Of a DNA stretch of 64,000 nt, positions 32,602 to 41,091 are shown piece by piece. Origin of the DNA: Bin75 sp965212135 (GTDB lineage Bacteria > Nitrospirota > Nitrospiria > Nitrospirales > UBA8639). The notes below the pieces were generated by a model. That model was given only the letters and a program-made list of their open reading frames with translations, was not told where the DNA came from and ran no database searches. The position numbers and the translations under genes are program-made. Location of the stretch: the NCBI GenBank assembly GCA_965212135.1, contig OZ243044.1, forward strand, positions 992,001-1,056,000, written 5' to 3'. Every line of letters begins with the position of its first letter. Position 1 is the stretch's first letter.

Positions 32602-33207
32602 CTAGTCTTCGGTCGGCTTGACCGATCCTTTTAATCGTTTCACCCAATCGGCCAATCTCATAATCTTGTCGGCGGTGGCATCCCGGAAAGAAAGCATCGC
32701 ATCTTCATGTCCGGCCTGGGCGCACATGGCAATGGTATAACAATAGGTGCCGCCGCGAATAATTTTGAGAGAGAGATTCGCTTGGTGGCAGTGTACGCCG
32801 ACGAACATGCAGGCGTCGATTTTGTTATGCCAAATGGTGAGATTGGGATGATTGGGATTGATTTCGATTTCAGGATTGATTTTCGGATATTTGGGCCGGT
32901 AATCAGGCATGGGGATCAGCATCGCCGACTGGGACGGGGTGACACATTCCTTCATGGTTTCATACAAATGCCTGATAGCCGTGGCCTTTTTGGCCGCTTT
33001 CTCATTCCAGGCCCACAGGACAAGGGGGCCGGGAAAAATCGTGGGCACTTTGGCTGATAACAACCGGCGGGCCGCCACTTCCATGGCTTCCTCTTCATTG
33101 ACGATTTTTCCGTGAATATGCGCTTGCCCGGCATCCGGCAGACGAATACCCATTGAGGCGGCAGCCGGCGGGAGAAAATGTTCCGGACCTGGTAAAACCT
33201 GATACAT
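32602..33207 (-). CDS. CdhB-like (CO dehydrogenase beta/epsilon family) subunit of the oxidoreductase operon
   Basis: The 201-residue protein begins MYQVLPGPEHFLPPAAASMG. A segment VPTIFPGPLVLWAW followed by KKATAIRHLYE resembles the nucleotide-type fold of acetyl-CoA decarbonylase/synthase epsilon subunits, and relatives are annotated as CO dehydrogenase beta subunit family. In the second half NLTIWHNKIDACMFVGVHCH has clustered Cys and His residues. Its place as first gene of the operon suggests an extra subunit like those reported in Hydrogenobacter-type enzymes. True CO dehydrogenase genes are absent. A 17-codon frame ends two bases before the ATG at 33207. Confidence 0.75.
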   Translation of the reverse strand: MYQVLPGPEHFLPPAAASMGIRLPDAGQAHIHGKIVNEEEAMEVAARRLLSAKVPTIFPGPLVLWAWNEKAAKKATAIRHLYETMKECVTPSQSAMLIPMPDYRPKYPKINPEIEINPNHPNLTIWHNKIDACMFVGVHCHQANLSLKIIRGGTYCYTIAMCAQAGHEDAMLSFRDATADKIMRLADWVKRLKGSVKPTED

Positions 33208-33209
33208 GC

Positions 33210-33263
33210 TCACAATAATGCAACAATCAAAAGAAAGTCCGCGATGGAATGTTGTGTGGTCAT
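33210..33263 (-). other. Possible 17-codon leader peptide before the oxidoreductase operon
   Basis: The frame MTTQHSIADFLLIVALL ends at a TGA only two bases before the CdhB-like start codon, and an AAGAGAG stands before its ATG. It could couple translation to the operon or be chance. No homology can be claimed. Confidence 0.25.
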
Positions 33264-33375
33264 GGTGTTCTCTCTTGCCTGTCAAGCATGTGAACGTCAC
33301 TGAACAAAGCCAATCACGCCCCTTGCCCCTTTCTCTCGCCCCGTATCAAACGCAGGTGCGATGAGAGTGGCATTG

Positions 33376-33404
33376 ACTCTATGCCAGTCCACGGAATTTC
33401 GCAA
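33376..33404 (-). promoter_or_regulatory. Candidate promoter of the oxidoreductase operon
   Basis: On the minus strand TTGCGA (33404-33399) is followed after 17 bases by TAGAGT (33381-33376). Each box matches consensus in four of six positions. The leader to the CdhB-like gene would be about 160 bases. Confidence 0.4.
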
Positions 33405-33664
33405 CCACGACAAAGCCCCAACAACACGGATATTTAGGCTATTGTTTGTCTCAATAGCATGAGCCTTTTGCCCCAGCATTCCCTGTTTTTCCGGAAATGG
33501 TTCACGATGGGGAAATTCGGCAACATTCCGTCAATACACACAACAGGCGCGACCTCCCGAAAAACTCCGGGCAACCTTCTGCGCCATCTCAAGCGGTCGA
33601 GCAAGGGGTAAGAGTACGTCTGTGCAATATACTTGCCGAGGTCTGGAACGCCGTCTGACGACGG
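33405..33664. other. Gene-free interval with a 7-bp inverted repeat
   Basis: No gene is supported between the ahcY stop and the candidate operon promoter. The only structure noted is GCTATTG (33438-33444) and CAATAGC (33452-33458) around a seven-base spacer, about 40 bases upstream of the proposed -35 box. It could be an operator. Confidence 0.4.
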
Positions 33665-35095
33665 TTAATACTTATAGGCCGCAGGCTTATACGGGCCTTC
33701 AACCGGACTGTGAATATACGCGGCTTGTTCCTTCGTAAGTTTGGTCATCACGCCGCCGAACCCTCGCACCATATACGCCGCCACTTCTTCATCAAGTTTC
33801 TTCGGCAAGACCTCAAGCGTCACCGGCGCACCGGGGGTATCGGCAAATTTCTTTTCAAACAGATACATCTGCGCGAGGACCTGGTTCGCAAAGGACCCGT
33901 CCATCACCCGCGAAGGATGGCCGGTCGCATTGCCTAAATTTACCAGACGCCCTTCGGATAACAGAATCAGATGATCGTTGGCAAGACGATTCCGATAGAC
34001 TTTATGCACTTGCGGCTTGATGTCTTCCCACTCCCAGCGTTGCCGCATATAGGCGGTGTCAATTTCATTATCGAAGTGGCCGATATTGCAGACGACTGCG
34101 CCGCTTTTGAGGGTCTGCAACATGGCGGCGTCACAAACGTTGCAATTGCCGGTTGCGGTCACCACCAGATCAATCTCGCCGAGGAGGGCGTGGTTCGTGT
34201 CGTCCACCTGGCCGGTATTGAGGCCCTGCTGATAGGGAGACACTACTTCAAAGCCATCCATGCACGCCTGCATGGCGCAAATGGGATCAATTTCCGAGAC
34301 TTTCACAATCATGCTTTCCTGTCTCAAGGACTGCGCGGACCCTTTGCCCACGTCTCCATACCCGATCACCAGAGCTTTCTTGCCGGCCAGCAAATGGTCC
34401 GTCGCGCGTTTCACGGCATCGTTCAAACTGTGCCGGCATCCGTATTTATTATCGTTTTTTGATTTCGTCACGGCATCGTTCACGTTAATGGCGGGCACTT
34501 TCAGCGTCCCTTTTTCCAGCCGGTCTTGAAGACGATGCACCCCGGTGGTGGTCTCTTCCGTGACCCCATGGATCCTGTCCAGCATCTCGGGGTACTTGTC
34601 ATGCAGCATCTGCGTCAAATCGCCCCCGTCATCCAGCACCATATTGGCCGCCCAAAGATTGTCACGTTCCCGCCCTTGGCCTCTTTGTCGGCCTGGCTTC
34701 ATAATCGTTTTCTCAAGGCACCATTCATATTCTTCAGGCGTCTCGCCTTTCCAGGCATACACCGGAACCCTTCGGGCCGCGATGGCGGCAGCCGCATGAT
34801 CCTGTGTTGAGAAAATGTTGCACGAGGACCACCGCACTTCGGCCCCAAGCTCCATCAGCGTCTCGATCAAGACCGCCGTCTGGATCGTCATGTGAATACA
34901 CCCCAGAATTTTCGCGCCTTTGAGCGGCTGCGACGCCCGATATTTGTCCCGCAGGGCCATCAGGGCCGGCATTTCCGTTTCGGCAATTTTAATTTCTTTT
35001 CGACCCCAGTCGGCCAGACCAATGTCCGCAACAGAACAATCATACGTCAAACCCGATAACCTTTGCTCACGTTCTGCGATGCTAGCCGGACTCAT
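33665..35095 (-). CDS. ahcY: Adenosylhomocysteinase (S-adenosylhomocysteine hydrolase)
   Basis: This 476-residue enzyme splits S-adenosylhomocysteine into adenosine and homocysteine, closing the methyl cycle. Motifs include LGCIHMTIQTAVLIETL, WSSCNIFSTQDHAAAA, KSKNDNKYGCRHSLNDA (NAD/adenosine site lysine and Asn) and the Rossmann segment VIGYGDVGKGSAQS. The C-terminus ends PYKPAAYKY, the usual family ending that reaches into the neighbouring subunit. It contains the roughly 40-residue insertion common to many bacterial and eukaryotic forms. The metK gene lies 68 bases upstream on the same strand. Confidence 0.97.
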   Translation of the reverse strand: MSPASIAEREQRLSGLTYDCSVADIGLADWGRKEIKIAETEMPALMALRDKYRASQPLKGAKILGCIHMTIQTAVLIETLMELGAEVRWSSCNIFSTQDHAAAAIAARRVPVYAWKGETPEEYEWCLEKTIMKPGRQRGQGRERDNLWAANMVLDDGGDLTQMLHDKYPEMLDRIHGVTEETTTGVHRLQDRLEKGTLKVPAINVNDAVTKSKNDNKYGCRHSLNDAVKRATDHLLAGKKALVIGYGDVGKGSAQSLRQESMIVKVSEIDPICAMQACMDGFEVVSPYQQGLNTGQVDDTNHALLGEIDLVVTATGNCNVCDAAMLQTLKSGAVVCNIGHFDNEIDTAYMRQRWEWEDIKPQVHKVYRNRLANDHLILLSEGRLVNLGNATGHPSRVMDGSFANQVLAQMYLFEKKFADTPGAPVTLEVLPKKLDEEVAAYMVRGFGGVMTKLTKEQAAYIHSPVEGPYKPAAYKY

Positions 35096-35163
35096 AGACT
35101 CCCACTCCCTTCTTCGTATCTTCGTGTCACCACACTATCTCACACTGCCGCACGGGGCCCGAA

Positions 35164-36333
35164 CTACCGCCCGGCTTCCTGCTTCAGCATGGCGGCCTTA
35201 TCCGTTTTTTCCCAGGTAAATCCCGGCTCGTTCCGCCCGAAATGCCCATAGGCGGCCGTCCGTTTGTAAATGGGGCGGCGAAGGTTCAAATGCTCGATAA
35301 TCCCTCGCGGGGTGAGGGGAAAATGTTTTTTGACTAATCGCTCCATCACGTCAATCGCGACTTTTTCCGTCCCTTTCGCGTCAACCAGTATGGAGACGGG
35401 TTCAGGCACCCCGATCGCATACGCCAATTGCACTTCACATTTATCCGCCAACTTCGCCGCGACAATATTTTTTGCGATATACCGGGCCATGTACGACGCC
35501 GACCGGTCAACCTTGCTGGGGTCCTTGCCGGAAAAGGCCCCACCGCCATGGCTCCCAACTCCGCCGTAGGTGTCAACTATGATCTTGCGACCGGTCAGGC
35601 CCGTATCGCCCATGGGCCCCCCCGTCACAAACCGGCCCGTCGGGTTAATGTGAAACGTGACCTTTTTCGGATCAAAAACCTTTGACTGGCTCTTGCCGCT
35701 GACGTGCATCGCAGGCGCAATGACTTTTTCTTTAATGTCCTGCTCGATTTTCCGTGACGTGACCTTATCGCTGTGTTGCGTGGAGACCACAATCGTGTCA
35801 ATCCGGACCGGTTGGCCATGCTGATACTCGACGGTGACTTGAGCCTTTCCGTCGGGCCGCACCCAGGGCAAAATGTTCTTTTTCCTGACTTCGGCCAGGC
35901 GTTTCGTCAGGCGATGGGCCAGCAGGATCGGCATGGGCATCAACGCGGTGGTCTCATTGGTGGCGTACCCGAACATCAACCCCTGGTCACCCGCTCCACC
36001 CGTGTCCACCCCCATGGCAATATCGCCCGATTGCGCGTCAATAGCGGTCAGCACCGAGCAGGTGCGGTAATCAAACCCCCACGTGGCATCGGTATAGCCC
36101 ACGTCACGGATGGTTTCTCGAATAATATCAGGTATTTCCACGTAGGCCTTGGTGGAAATCTCGCCGGCCACAAAAGCCAGACCGGTCGTCAGAATCGTCT
36201 CACAGGCGACCCGACAGTTTTTATCGTTGACCATAATGGCATCCAGGATGCCATCGGATATCTGGTCGGCAATTTTATCCGGATGCCCTTCGGTCACGGA
36301 TTCGGAGGTAAACAGGAAACTCTGTTGGCTCAT
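35164..36333 (-). CDS. metK: S-adenosylmethionine synthetase
   Basis: This 389-residue enzyme makes S-adenosylmethionine from methionine and ATP. The ATG at 36333 gives MSQQSFLFTSESVTEGHPDK and has GGAAGGG eight bases upstream. Signature segments are present: GHPDK, TGGAGDQGLMFGYA (methionine/ATP loop) and GGGAFSGKDPSKVDRSA. The gene is first in a metK-ahcY unit. Its leader contains a strong intrinsic terminator before the start codon, so expression is probably controlled by attenuation or a riboswitch. Confidence 0.97.
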   Translation of the reverse strand: MSQQSFLFTSESVTEGHPDKIADQISDGILDAIMVNDKNCRVACETILTTGLAFVAGEISTKAYVEIPDIIRETIRDVGYTDATWGFDYRTCSVLTAIDAQSGDIAMGVDTGGAGDQGLMFGYATNETTALMPMPILLAHRLTKRLAEVRKKNILPWVRPDGKAQVTVEYQHGQPVRIDTIVVSTQHSDKVTSRKIEQDIKEKVIAPAMHVSGKSQSKVFDPKKVTFHINPTGRFVTGGPMGDTGLTGRKIIVDTYGGVGSHGGGAFSGKDPSKVDRSASYMARYIAKNIVAAKLADKCEVQLAYAIGVPEPVSILVDAKGTEKVAIDVMERLVKKHFPLTPRGIIEHLNLRRPIYKRTAAYGHFGRNEPGFTWEKTDKAAMLKQEAGR

Positions 36334-36350
36334 TACAACGACCCTTCCCT

Positions 36351-36399
36351 TCAAACAAAAAGGCATCTCCCTCCTAAATCCCATGGTGAGGAGTGCCTT
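36351..36399 (-). terminator. Intrinsic terminator inside the metK leader (attenuator)
   Basis: On the minus strand AAGGCACTCCT pairs with AGGAG...TGCCTT (outer arms at 36394-36399 and 36360-36365), and the stem is followed directly by TTTTTGTTT. It lies after the metK promoter and before the metK start codon, so it can act only as a conditional terminator of metK. An upstream leader segment (GCCTCACTAAGGC on the minus strand) overlaps its 5' arm and could form a competing hairpin. Confidence 0.7.
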
Positions 36400-36449
36400 A
36401 GTGAGGCGTGAACTATGATGTGCCACAAGCCCTTAGCCTGTAGCCTTGG
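36400..36449 (-). promoter_or_regulatory. metK 5' leader, candidate riboswitch aptamer region
   Basis: The transcribed region upstream of the attenuator contains GTAG...CTAC arms, a GTGGCAC...TTCAC element and a GCCTCACTAAGGC hairpin. It does not show the SAM-I or SAM-II core sequences, nor the SAH riboswitch core, that I recognise. Its ligand, if any, is unknown; S-adenosylmethionine or a related metabolite would be logical for metK. Confidence 0.4.
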
Positions 36450-36455
36450 GTACCT

Positions 36456-36484
36456 ACTAAAAAAGAAATTCGCACGTTTGTCAA
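36456..36484 (-). promoter_or_regulatory. metK promoter
   Basis: On the minus strand a perfect -35 TTGACA (36484-36479) is followed after 17 bases by -10 TTTAGT (36461-36456). Transcription would start near 36449, giving a leader of about 115 bases. Confidence 0.65.
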
Positions 36485-36889
36485 ATAAAAATTTCCATGA
36501 CTTTGAAATTCTATTTCTTTTCAAGCGGTTGGAAAGCCTTTTGTTCGTGACGACGGTCGGGGGGTCCTGTTGAGAAACCGGCCAGGAGGCCGGGGAAGGA
36601 TGGGGCAACCCCTCCAGGCCATGGCGTGTTTCAAGGGTCGCTTCCAGGGTGTCCCGAACAATGTGTCCGGAACCGTTCCGGGACGTCAATGTATCTCTGG
36701 ATTCCTTGTGGATGTTGAGGGAATCCGGTTGCATTGCTCAAAGACCAGGTGCTAAGATTCTTTTCCAAATTTTTATTTGGCCGAATCTGGCAGAATTTTT
36801 GTCGTTTTTTCGTGTGACTTCCGGCGTTCCGACCAGAGGGGGGCTTTCCCCCTTTGAATAAAGGATGCAGTTTCGGAGGGAGGCTTCTC
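36485..36889. other. Intergenic region between divergent metK and the stress-protein fusion gene
   Basis: No gene is supported here. A short hairpin CCAAAT-ATTTGG lies near 36765-36780, and an AGGGGG/CCCCCT hairpin near 36837-36853. The ribosome-binding site GGAGGGAGG (36875-36883) for the next gene ends the interval. No convincing promoter for that gene was identified. Confidence 0.4.
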
Positions 36890-38941
36890 GTGTATCAGAC
36901 CATATACATTCCGGTCGATAATTCAGACCATTCCAATCATGCCGTTGACCTGGGCGTGCAACTGGCCAAAGAATTCGGGTCAAAAATCGTCAGCAGCCAC
37001 GTCTATGCCGCCAAGATGCATGACAAGCGGTTTAAGCAAATGGAGGCGGGGCTTCCCGAAGAATACCACGATGAAAAAGAGCTCGACCGTCAACGCAAAA
37101 TTCATGATTCCCTCATCACGCGAGGACTCCAGATCATCACCGATTCCTATCTCGACTATGTTGACAAACGGTGTTCCGAATCCAATCTTCCGCTGGAACG
37201 CCGCTCCCTGGAAGGCCGAAACTGGAAAGTGCTGGCCGAAGACATTGAGGCCAATGGCTACGACCTGACGATTATGGGAGCGCTGGGAGTGGGAGCGGTC
37301 AAGGATTCCGTCATCGGCAGCAATACCGAACGGGTCCTGCGCAGAGTGCGCAATTCGGACATGTTGATTGTGAAAGACCTGAACGCCACGGCGTCAGGGA
37401 AAATCGTGGTCGCCGTGGATGGCAGTCACTACAGCTTCGGCGGCCTGAAAACCGGACTGGCCCTGGGCAAAGCGCTGAACAGGCCGGTGGAAGCCATTTC
37501 CGCCTTTGATCCGTATTTTCATTACGCCGCCTTCCATAGTATTTCCGGGGTCTTAAACGAAGAAGCCGGCAAGGTGTTTCGCTTCAAGGAACAGGAAAAA
37601 CTGCACGAAGAAGTGATTGACAGCGGGTTGGCCAAAATTTATCAATCCCATCTGGATATTTGCCGTGAAGTCGCTCAAGAAGAAGGCTCGGACGTGCGCA
37701 CGACACTCCTGGACGGGAAGGCCTTTGAAAAAGTCCTGCAATACATTCGCAAAGAAAAACCCTGGCTGTTGATCGTCGGGCGCATCGGCGTGCACAGCGA
37801 CGACGACATGGATATCGGCAGCAACACCGAGAATCTGCTGCGGGCGGCATCCTGCAACGTGTTGATTTCCAATAAAAAATTCGTGCCCCCCATTGATACG
37901 CAGGCGGAATACACCATTGCCTGGACCGAAGAAGCCCTGTTGCGAATGGAAAAGGTTCCGGTCTTTGCGCGCGGGGTCGCCAAAACCGCCATTCACCGTT
38001 ATGCCATTGAAAAAGGACATACCATTATCAGCAATTCGGTGGTGGACAGCGCGGTCGGCGACATTCTGCCCAAGGGCGCCATGGAGGCGATGAAATCATT
38101 GGGAAGCCAGCTCGACGAGGCCGCCATTGACCGCAACAACATGCAGGCCGATGACGCCGTGGCGAAAGACCTTATGGGCGCGACGCTCAGCGGCATGATC
38201 AACCAGGTGGTGGAGGACAAGCCCCCGGTGAATCCGGCCGTCAGCCCGTCCACGCAATCCTATTTGGACCGCATGGCCCAAACGTATTACGTCTGCGGGG
38301 GATGCGGCTACATCGGAAAAGGCGACCATCCCGTGAAATGTCCGATTTGCGGAGGAGCGGGCGACGGATTCAAAGCGGTTGACAAAAGCCTGTTTGACGC
38401 CGCGGCCAAGCAGGAAGGAACGCTGGAAACACACATGGCGTACGACGACGTCCCCATGCAGTGGACCAAAGACGCGAAAGAAGCCATTCGCGCCGTGCCG
38501 GCGGGATTCCAGCGCCGTCGCGCGAAAGCCAAAGTTGAAAAATCCGCGAGAAAACTCGGCATGACCACCATCACACTGGAGTACGCCTCCCCCATGATTG
38601 AAGAAGCCGCCAGCGAAGATTATGCCCCCATTTTCGCCAACAAAGAATCCAACGGGGAACATCCCGCCGCCAGAAACGGCGGATCGGAACCCGCCAAAGA
38701 TTCTCCCTATGATTGGGACCCCGAGGCCCTGAAACGGTTGGAACGGGCTCCGGAAGGGTTTATGCGGGATTGCACGAGAGCGCTCATCATCAAACACGCC
38801 GACAAGCTGGGAACAACCACGATCACCCTCGACGTGGCGAACGAAGGCATTGAGCAAGCCAAACACACCATGGAAGAAGCCATGAAGTCCGGCAATGTCA
38901 AAGAAATTATTGCCAAATTGACCGGCGCCGGCGCCCAATAG
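36890..38941 (+). CDS. Universal stress protein fused to three PCP-reductase-like domains and a rubredoxin-like knuckle
   Basis: This 683-residue multidomain protein starts at a GTG (36890) with GGAGGGAGG upstream. Residues 1 to about 310 are two universal stress protein domains (MYQTIYIPVDNSD; MGALGVGAVKDSVIGSNTE; second GRIGVHSDDDMDIGSNTE), each with a nucleotide-binding GxxG...GS[NS] loop. Three copies of a small helical domain like the C-terminus of protochlorophyllide reductase subunit B follow: near 340 (WTEEALLRMEKVP), 521 (WTKDAKEAIRAVP) and 606 (WDPEALKRLERAP). Between the first and second, about residues 465-500, is a rubredoxin-like zinc or iron site, CGGCGYIG...CPICGG. No chlorophyll genes are present, so a tetrapyrrole or redox-sensing role is only inferred. 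A radical SAM gene with the same domain follows 15 bases later. Confidence 0.85.
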   Translation: MYQTIYIPVDNSDHSNHAVDLGVQLAKEFGSKIVSSHVYAAKMHDKRFKQMEAGLPEEYHDEKELDRQRKIHDSLITRGLQIITDSYLDYVDKRCSESNLPLERRSLEGRNWKVLAEDIEANGYDLTIMGALGVGAVKDSVIGSNTERVLRRVRNSDMLIVKDLNATASGKIVVAVDGSHYSFGGLKTGLALGKALNRPVEAISAFDPYFHYAAFHSISGVLNEEAGKVFRFKEQEKLHEEVIDSGLAKIYQSHLDICREVAQEEGSDVRTTLLDGKAFEKVLQYIRKEKPWLLIVGRIGVHSDDDMDIGSNTENLLRAASCNVLISNKKFVPPIDTQAEYTIAWTEEALLRMEKVPVFARGVAKTAIHRYAIEKGHTIISNSVVDSAVGDILPKGAMEAMKSLGSQLDEAAIDRNNMQADDAVAKDLMGATLSGMINQVVEDKPPVNPAVSPSTQSYLDRMAQTYYVCGGCGYIGKGDHPVKCPICGGAGDGFKAVDKSLFDAAAKQEGTLETHMAYDDVPMQWTKDAKEAIRAVPAGFQRRRAKAKVEKSARKLGMTTITLEYASPMIEEAASEDYAPIFANKESNGEHPAARNGGSEPAKDSPYDWDPEALKRLERAPEGFMRDCTRALIIKHADKLGTTTITLDVANEGIEQAKHTMEEAMKSGNVKEIIAKLTGAGAQ

Positions 38942-38956
38942 GACCTCTCTGCTTTT

Positions 38957-40336
38957 ATGCATCGAGCCTTGCCAGTGATTCAGACCCCGGAATGGGGACA
39001 AAAACCCGGTTCCGCGGGAACCCGGGTGACAACATTTTCTTCTCCCGTGGACCATCCCCATGACGGGCGAACCGTTGATGATTTCAAGCCCTACCTCGTC
39101 GCGCTGAATCTCACCAAACGCTGCAACCTGCGCTGCGACCACTGCTATCTGGATGCCACCACCAAAGCGGGCGGCGGATCAGACGAACTCTCGACGGAAG
39201 AATGTTATCGTGTGATTGATCAAATTGCCGAGGTCAATCAAGGGTGCCTGATCGTCATCACCGGCGGAGAACCCTTGGTCAGACCGGACATCATGGACAT
39301 TGCCCGCCATGCCGTCGGGCTGGGGTTCATGGTGGTCTTTGGCACCAACGGCATGCTGATCAACGACCGCGTCGCCAGGGAACTCGTGGAAATTGGCGTC
39401 ATGGGAGTCGGCATTAGCATTGATTCCCTCAACCCCGACACCCATAACACGTTTCGAGGCGTTCCCGGCGCATGGGAGGCGGCGCTCGCGGGCATTGAAG
39501 CCTGCAAACGCAACGGCCTGCAATTCCAGGTGCACTTCAGCGCCCAACCGATGAACTACAAAGAACTGCCCGACGTCATCGAATGGGCCCATCAACTGGG
39601 CGCGCGCGTGCTCAACGTCTTCTTCATGGTGTGCACGGGACGCGGCGAGGAATTAACCGATATTACCCCTGAACAATACGAGGAAGTGTTGGCCTTCCTG
39701 GTGGATGCGCAAGACACATACTCGGATATGCTTGTCCGCGCGCGGTGTGCGCCGCATTTTAAACGCCTCGCCTATGAAAAAGATCCCGATTCCCCGATTA
39801 CCAAAGCCCAGGGTTATATGGGGGGCGGATGCCTGGCGGGAACGAATTATGCGAGAGTCACCCCCAATGGCGATGTGACTCCCTGTCCGTATATGCCCCT
39901 GTCGGCCGGCAACGTCCGCGAGACCAGCTTCGCGGATTTGTGGGAAAAGTCAGAAATTTTTGACTCATTCCGTTACCCGCACCTGAAAGGCAAATGCGGC
40001 GACTGTGAATACAGCGACATCTGCGGAGGGTGCCGGGCGCGCCCCTACGTCGAGCACGGGGACTGGATGGATGAAGATCCGTGGTGTCTGTACACGCCAA
40101 AAGGCGGAGAAAAAGTGAAGGTCGCGTTTAACGTGCCCGAGGACACCGACACGGAATGGGATGAAGCCGCGAAAACCCGTTTGAACCGGATCCCGTACTT
40201 CCTGCGCGCCATGGTGAAGAAAGGGGTGGAACGGCATGCCCACGAGCACAAGATCCCACTGATCACGGTCCAACTGATGGACGAACTGCGCCAGAAACGG
40301 TTTGGCAACGAGAAGCCCGTCTTTAAAGTCTCATGA
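38957..40336 (+). CDS. Radical SAM/SPASM protein (NirJ/AhbC/D-like) with C-terminal PCP-reductase-like domain
   Basis: The 459-residue radical SAM enzyme carries the CxxxCxxC cluster motif in TKRCNLRCDHCYLD, the SAM-binding GGEPL and a SPASM-type C-terminal cysteine set (CLAGTNY, TPCPYMPLS, CGDCEYSDICGGC). The architecture is like NirJ and AhbC/AhbD, which modify haem precursors. The last about 50 residues (WDEAAKTRLNRIPYFLRAM...GVERHA) are a PCP-reductase-like domain matching those in the upstream protein. The substrate is unknown; a modified tetrapyrrole is plausible. The stop overlaps the next ATG. Confidence 0.88.
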   Translation: MHRALPVIQTPEWGQKPGSAGTRVTTFSSPVDHPHDGRTVDDFKPYLVALNLTKRCNLRCDHCYLDATTKAGGGSDELSTEECYRVIDQIAEVNQGCLIVITGGEPLVRPDIMDIARHAVGLGFMVVFGTNGMLINDRVARELVEIGVMGVGISIDSLNPDTHNTFRGVPGAWEAALAGIEACKRNGLQFQVHFSAQPMNYKELPDVIEWAHQLGARVLNVFFMVCTGRGEELTDITPEQYEEVLAFLVDAQDTYSDMLVRARCAPHFKRLAYEKDPDSPITKAQGYMGGGCLAGTNYARVTPNGDVTPCPYMPLSAGNVRETSFADLWEKSEIFDSFRYPHLKGKCGDCEYSDICGGCRARPYVEHGDWMDEDPWCLYTPKGGEKVKVAFNVPEDTDTEWDEAAKTRLNRIPYFLRAMVKKGVERHAHEHKIPLITVQLMDELRQKRFGNEKPVFKVS

Positions 40337-40860
40337 GTCAACTCCAGGAATTGCTGCTCGATCTCAATCGCCTCGTTCCCATTCTCAATCACTGGGCGCA
40401 CCTCCTCTCCGCCGTGGTGTGGGTCGGGGGGCTCGCCTTTCTGGTCCTGGCCGTCACGCCGGGACTCCGCACGTCCGTTCCGAGGCAATTCATCAAACCC
40501 ATCTGCGATACCTTCTACAAACAGTATCGCAAGGTCGTGGGCATCCTGCTTGTCGTGATTCTCTTCACCGGCGGCATCAATCTCCATTACGTGGGAGAAC
40601 TCATGCACATGCAAACCGGCGAAGGCCTGGCCCACAACGCAAAATATCTGACGATCTTTTTTATCAAACTCACGCTGGTTCTGGGAATTCTGACGTTGTA
40701 TTTGTATACCGTCATCTTTCGGATTGAACCCACCGGCGAGGAAGACGAAGAAGAAAAAGAAGCCCACGTCATCGAACCCATTCCTTTCCAGAAAGCCGGG
40801 TTGGTGATGGGCGCTTTGATCATTCTCTGCGCCGCCGCCATGAAACACCTCCACATCTAA
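40333..40860 (+). CDS. CopD-like integral membrane protein
   Basis: The 175-residue protein begins in an ATGA overlap with the radical SAM gene, so the two are translationally coupled. Four hydrophobic segments are visible (about residues 17-44, 72-90, 108-130, 150-172). Histidines in the spans (NHWAHLLSAVVWVGG; LHYVGELMH) are in positions that could bind haem or copper, as in CopD and related families. An acidic loop (GEEDEEEKEAHV) lies between the last two spans. With the two preceding genes it may form a membrane-linked tetrapyrrole or redox system. Confidence 0.75.
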   Translation: MSQLQELLLDLNRLVPILNHWAHLLSAVVWVGGLAFLVLAVTPGLRTSVPRQFIKPICDTFYKQYRKVVGILLVVILFTGGINLHYVGELMHMQTGEGLAHNAKYLTIFFIKLTLVLGILTLYLYTVIFRIEPTGEEDEEEKEAHVIEPIPFQKAGLVMGALIILCAAAMKHLHI

Positions 40861-41091
40861 CGGCCCCCGGTTCGCCACCCGCTTTGAGACGACTGTCCGG
40901 TGTTCTTCGGAAAGAAAGGCCATGGCTCTCTTTTCCCCGGTCCGTGCGCGTTCTTGTTCCGGAATCGCAGGCCATGCTACTGTCCAAACCATTGATCGTC
41001 ATTCGCTGAACGGCGGGCCTTCTTTCCCACCTCAGGACTTGGACGTGCCTTCGCCTGCTCGCGCTGTCACTTCCTGCAACACGGCTGTACC

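Noticed and set aside
36334..36484. Known SAM-I or SAM-II riboswitch before metK.
   Set aside because: The conserved core sequences of those classes were not found by eye. Only the terminator and alternative hairpins are supported.
36351..36734. 127-codon minus-strand frame over the metK leader.
   Set aside because: It runs through the metK promoter and attenuator and shows no homology. The RNA-level signals explain the region better.
38096..39142. Minus-strand frame across the stress-fusion and radical SAM genes.
   Set aside because: It spans two real genes on the opposite strand and has no family features.
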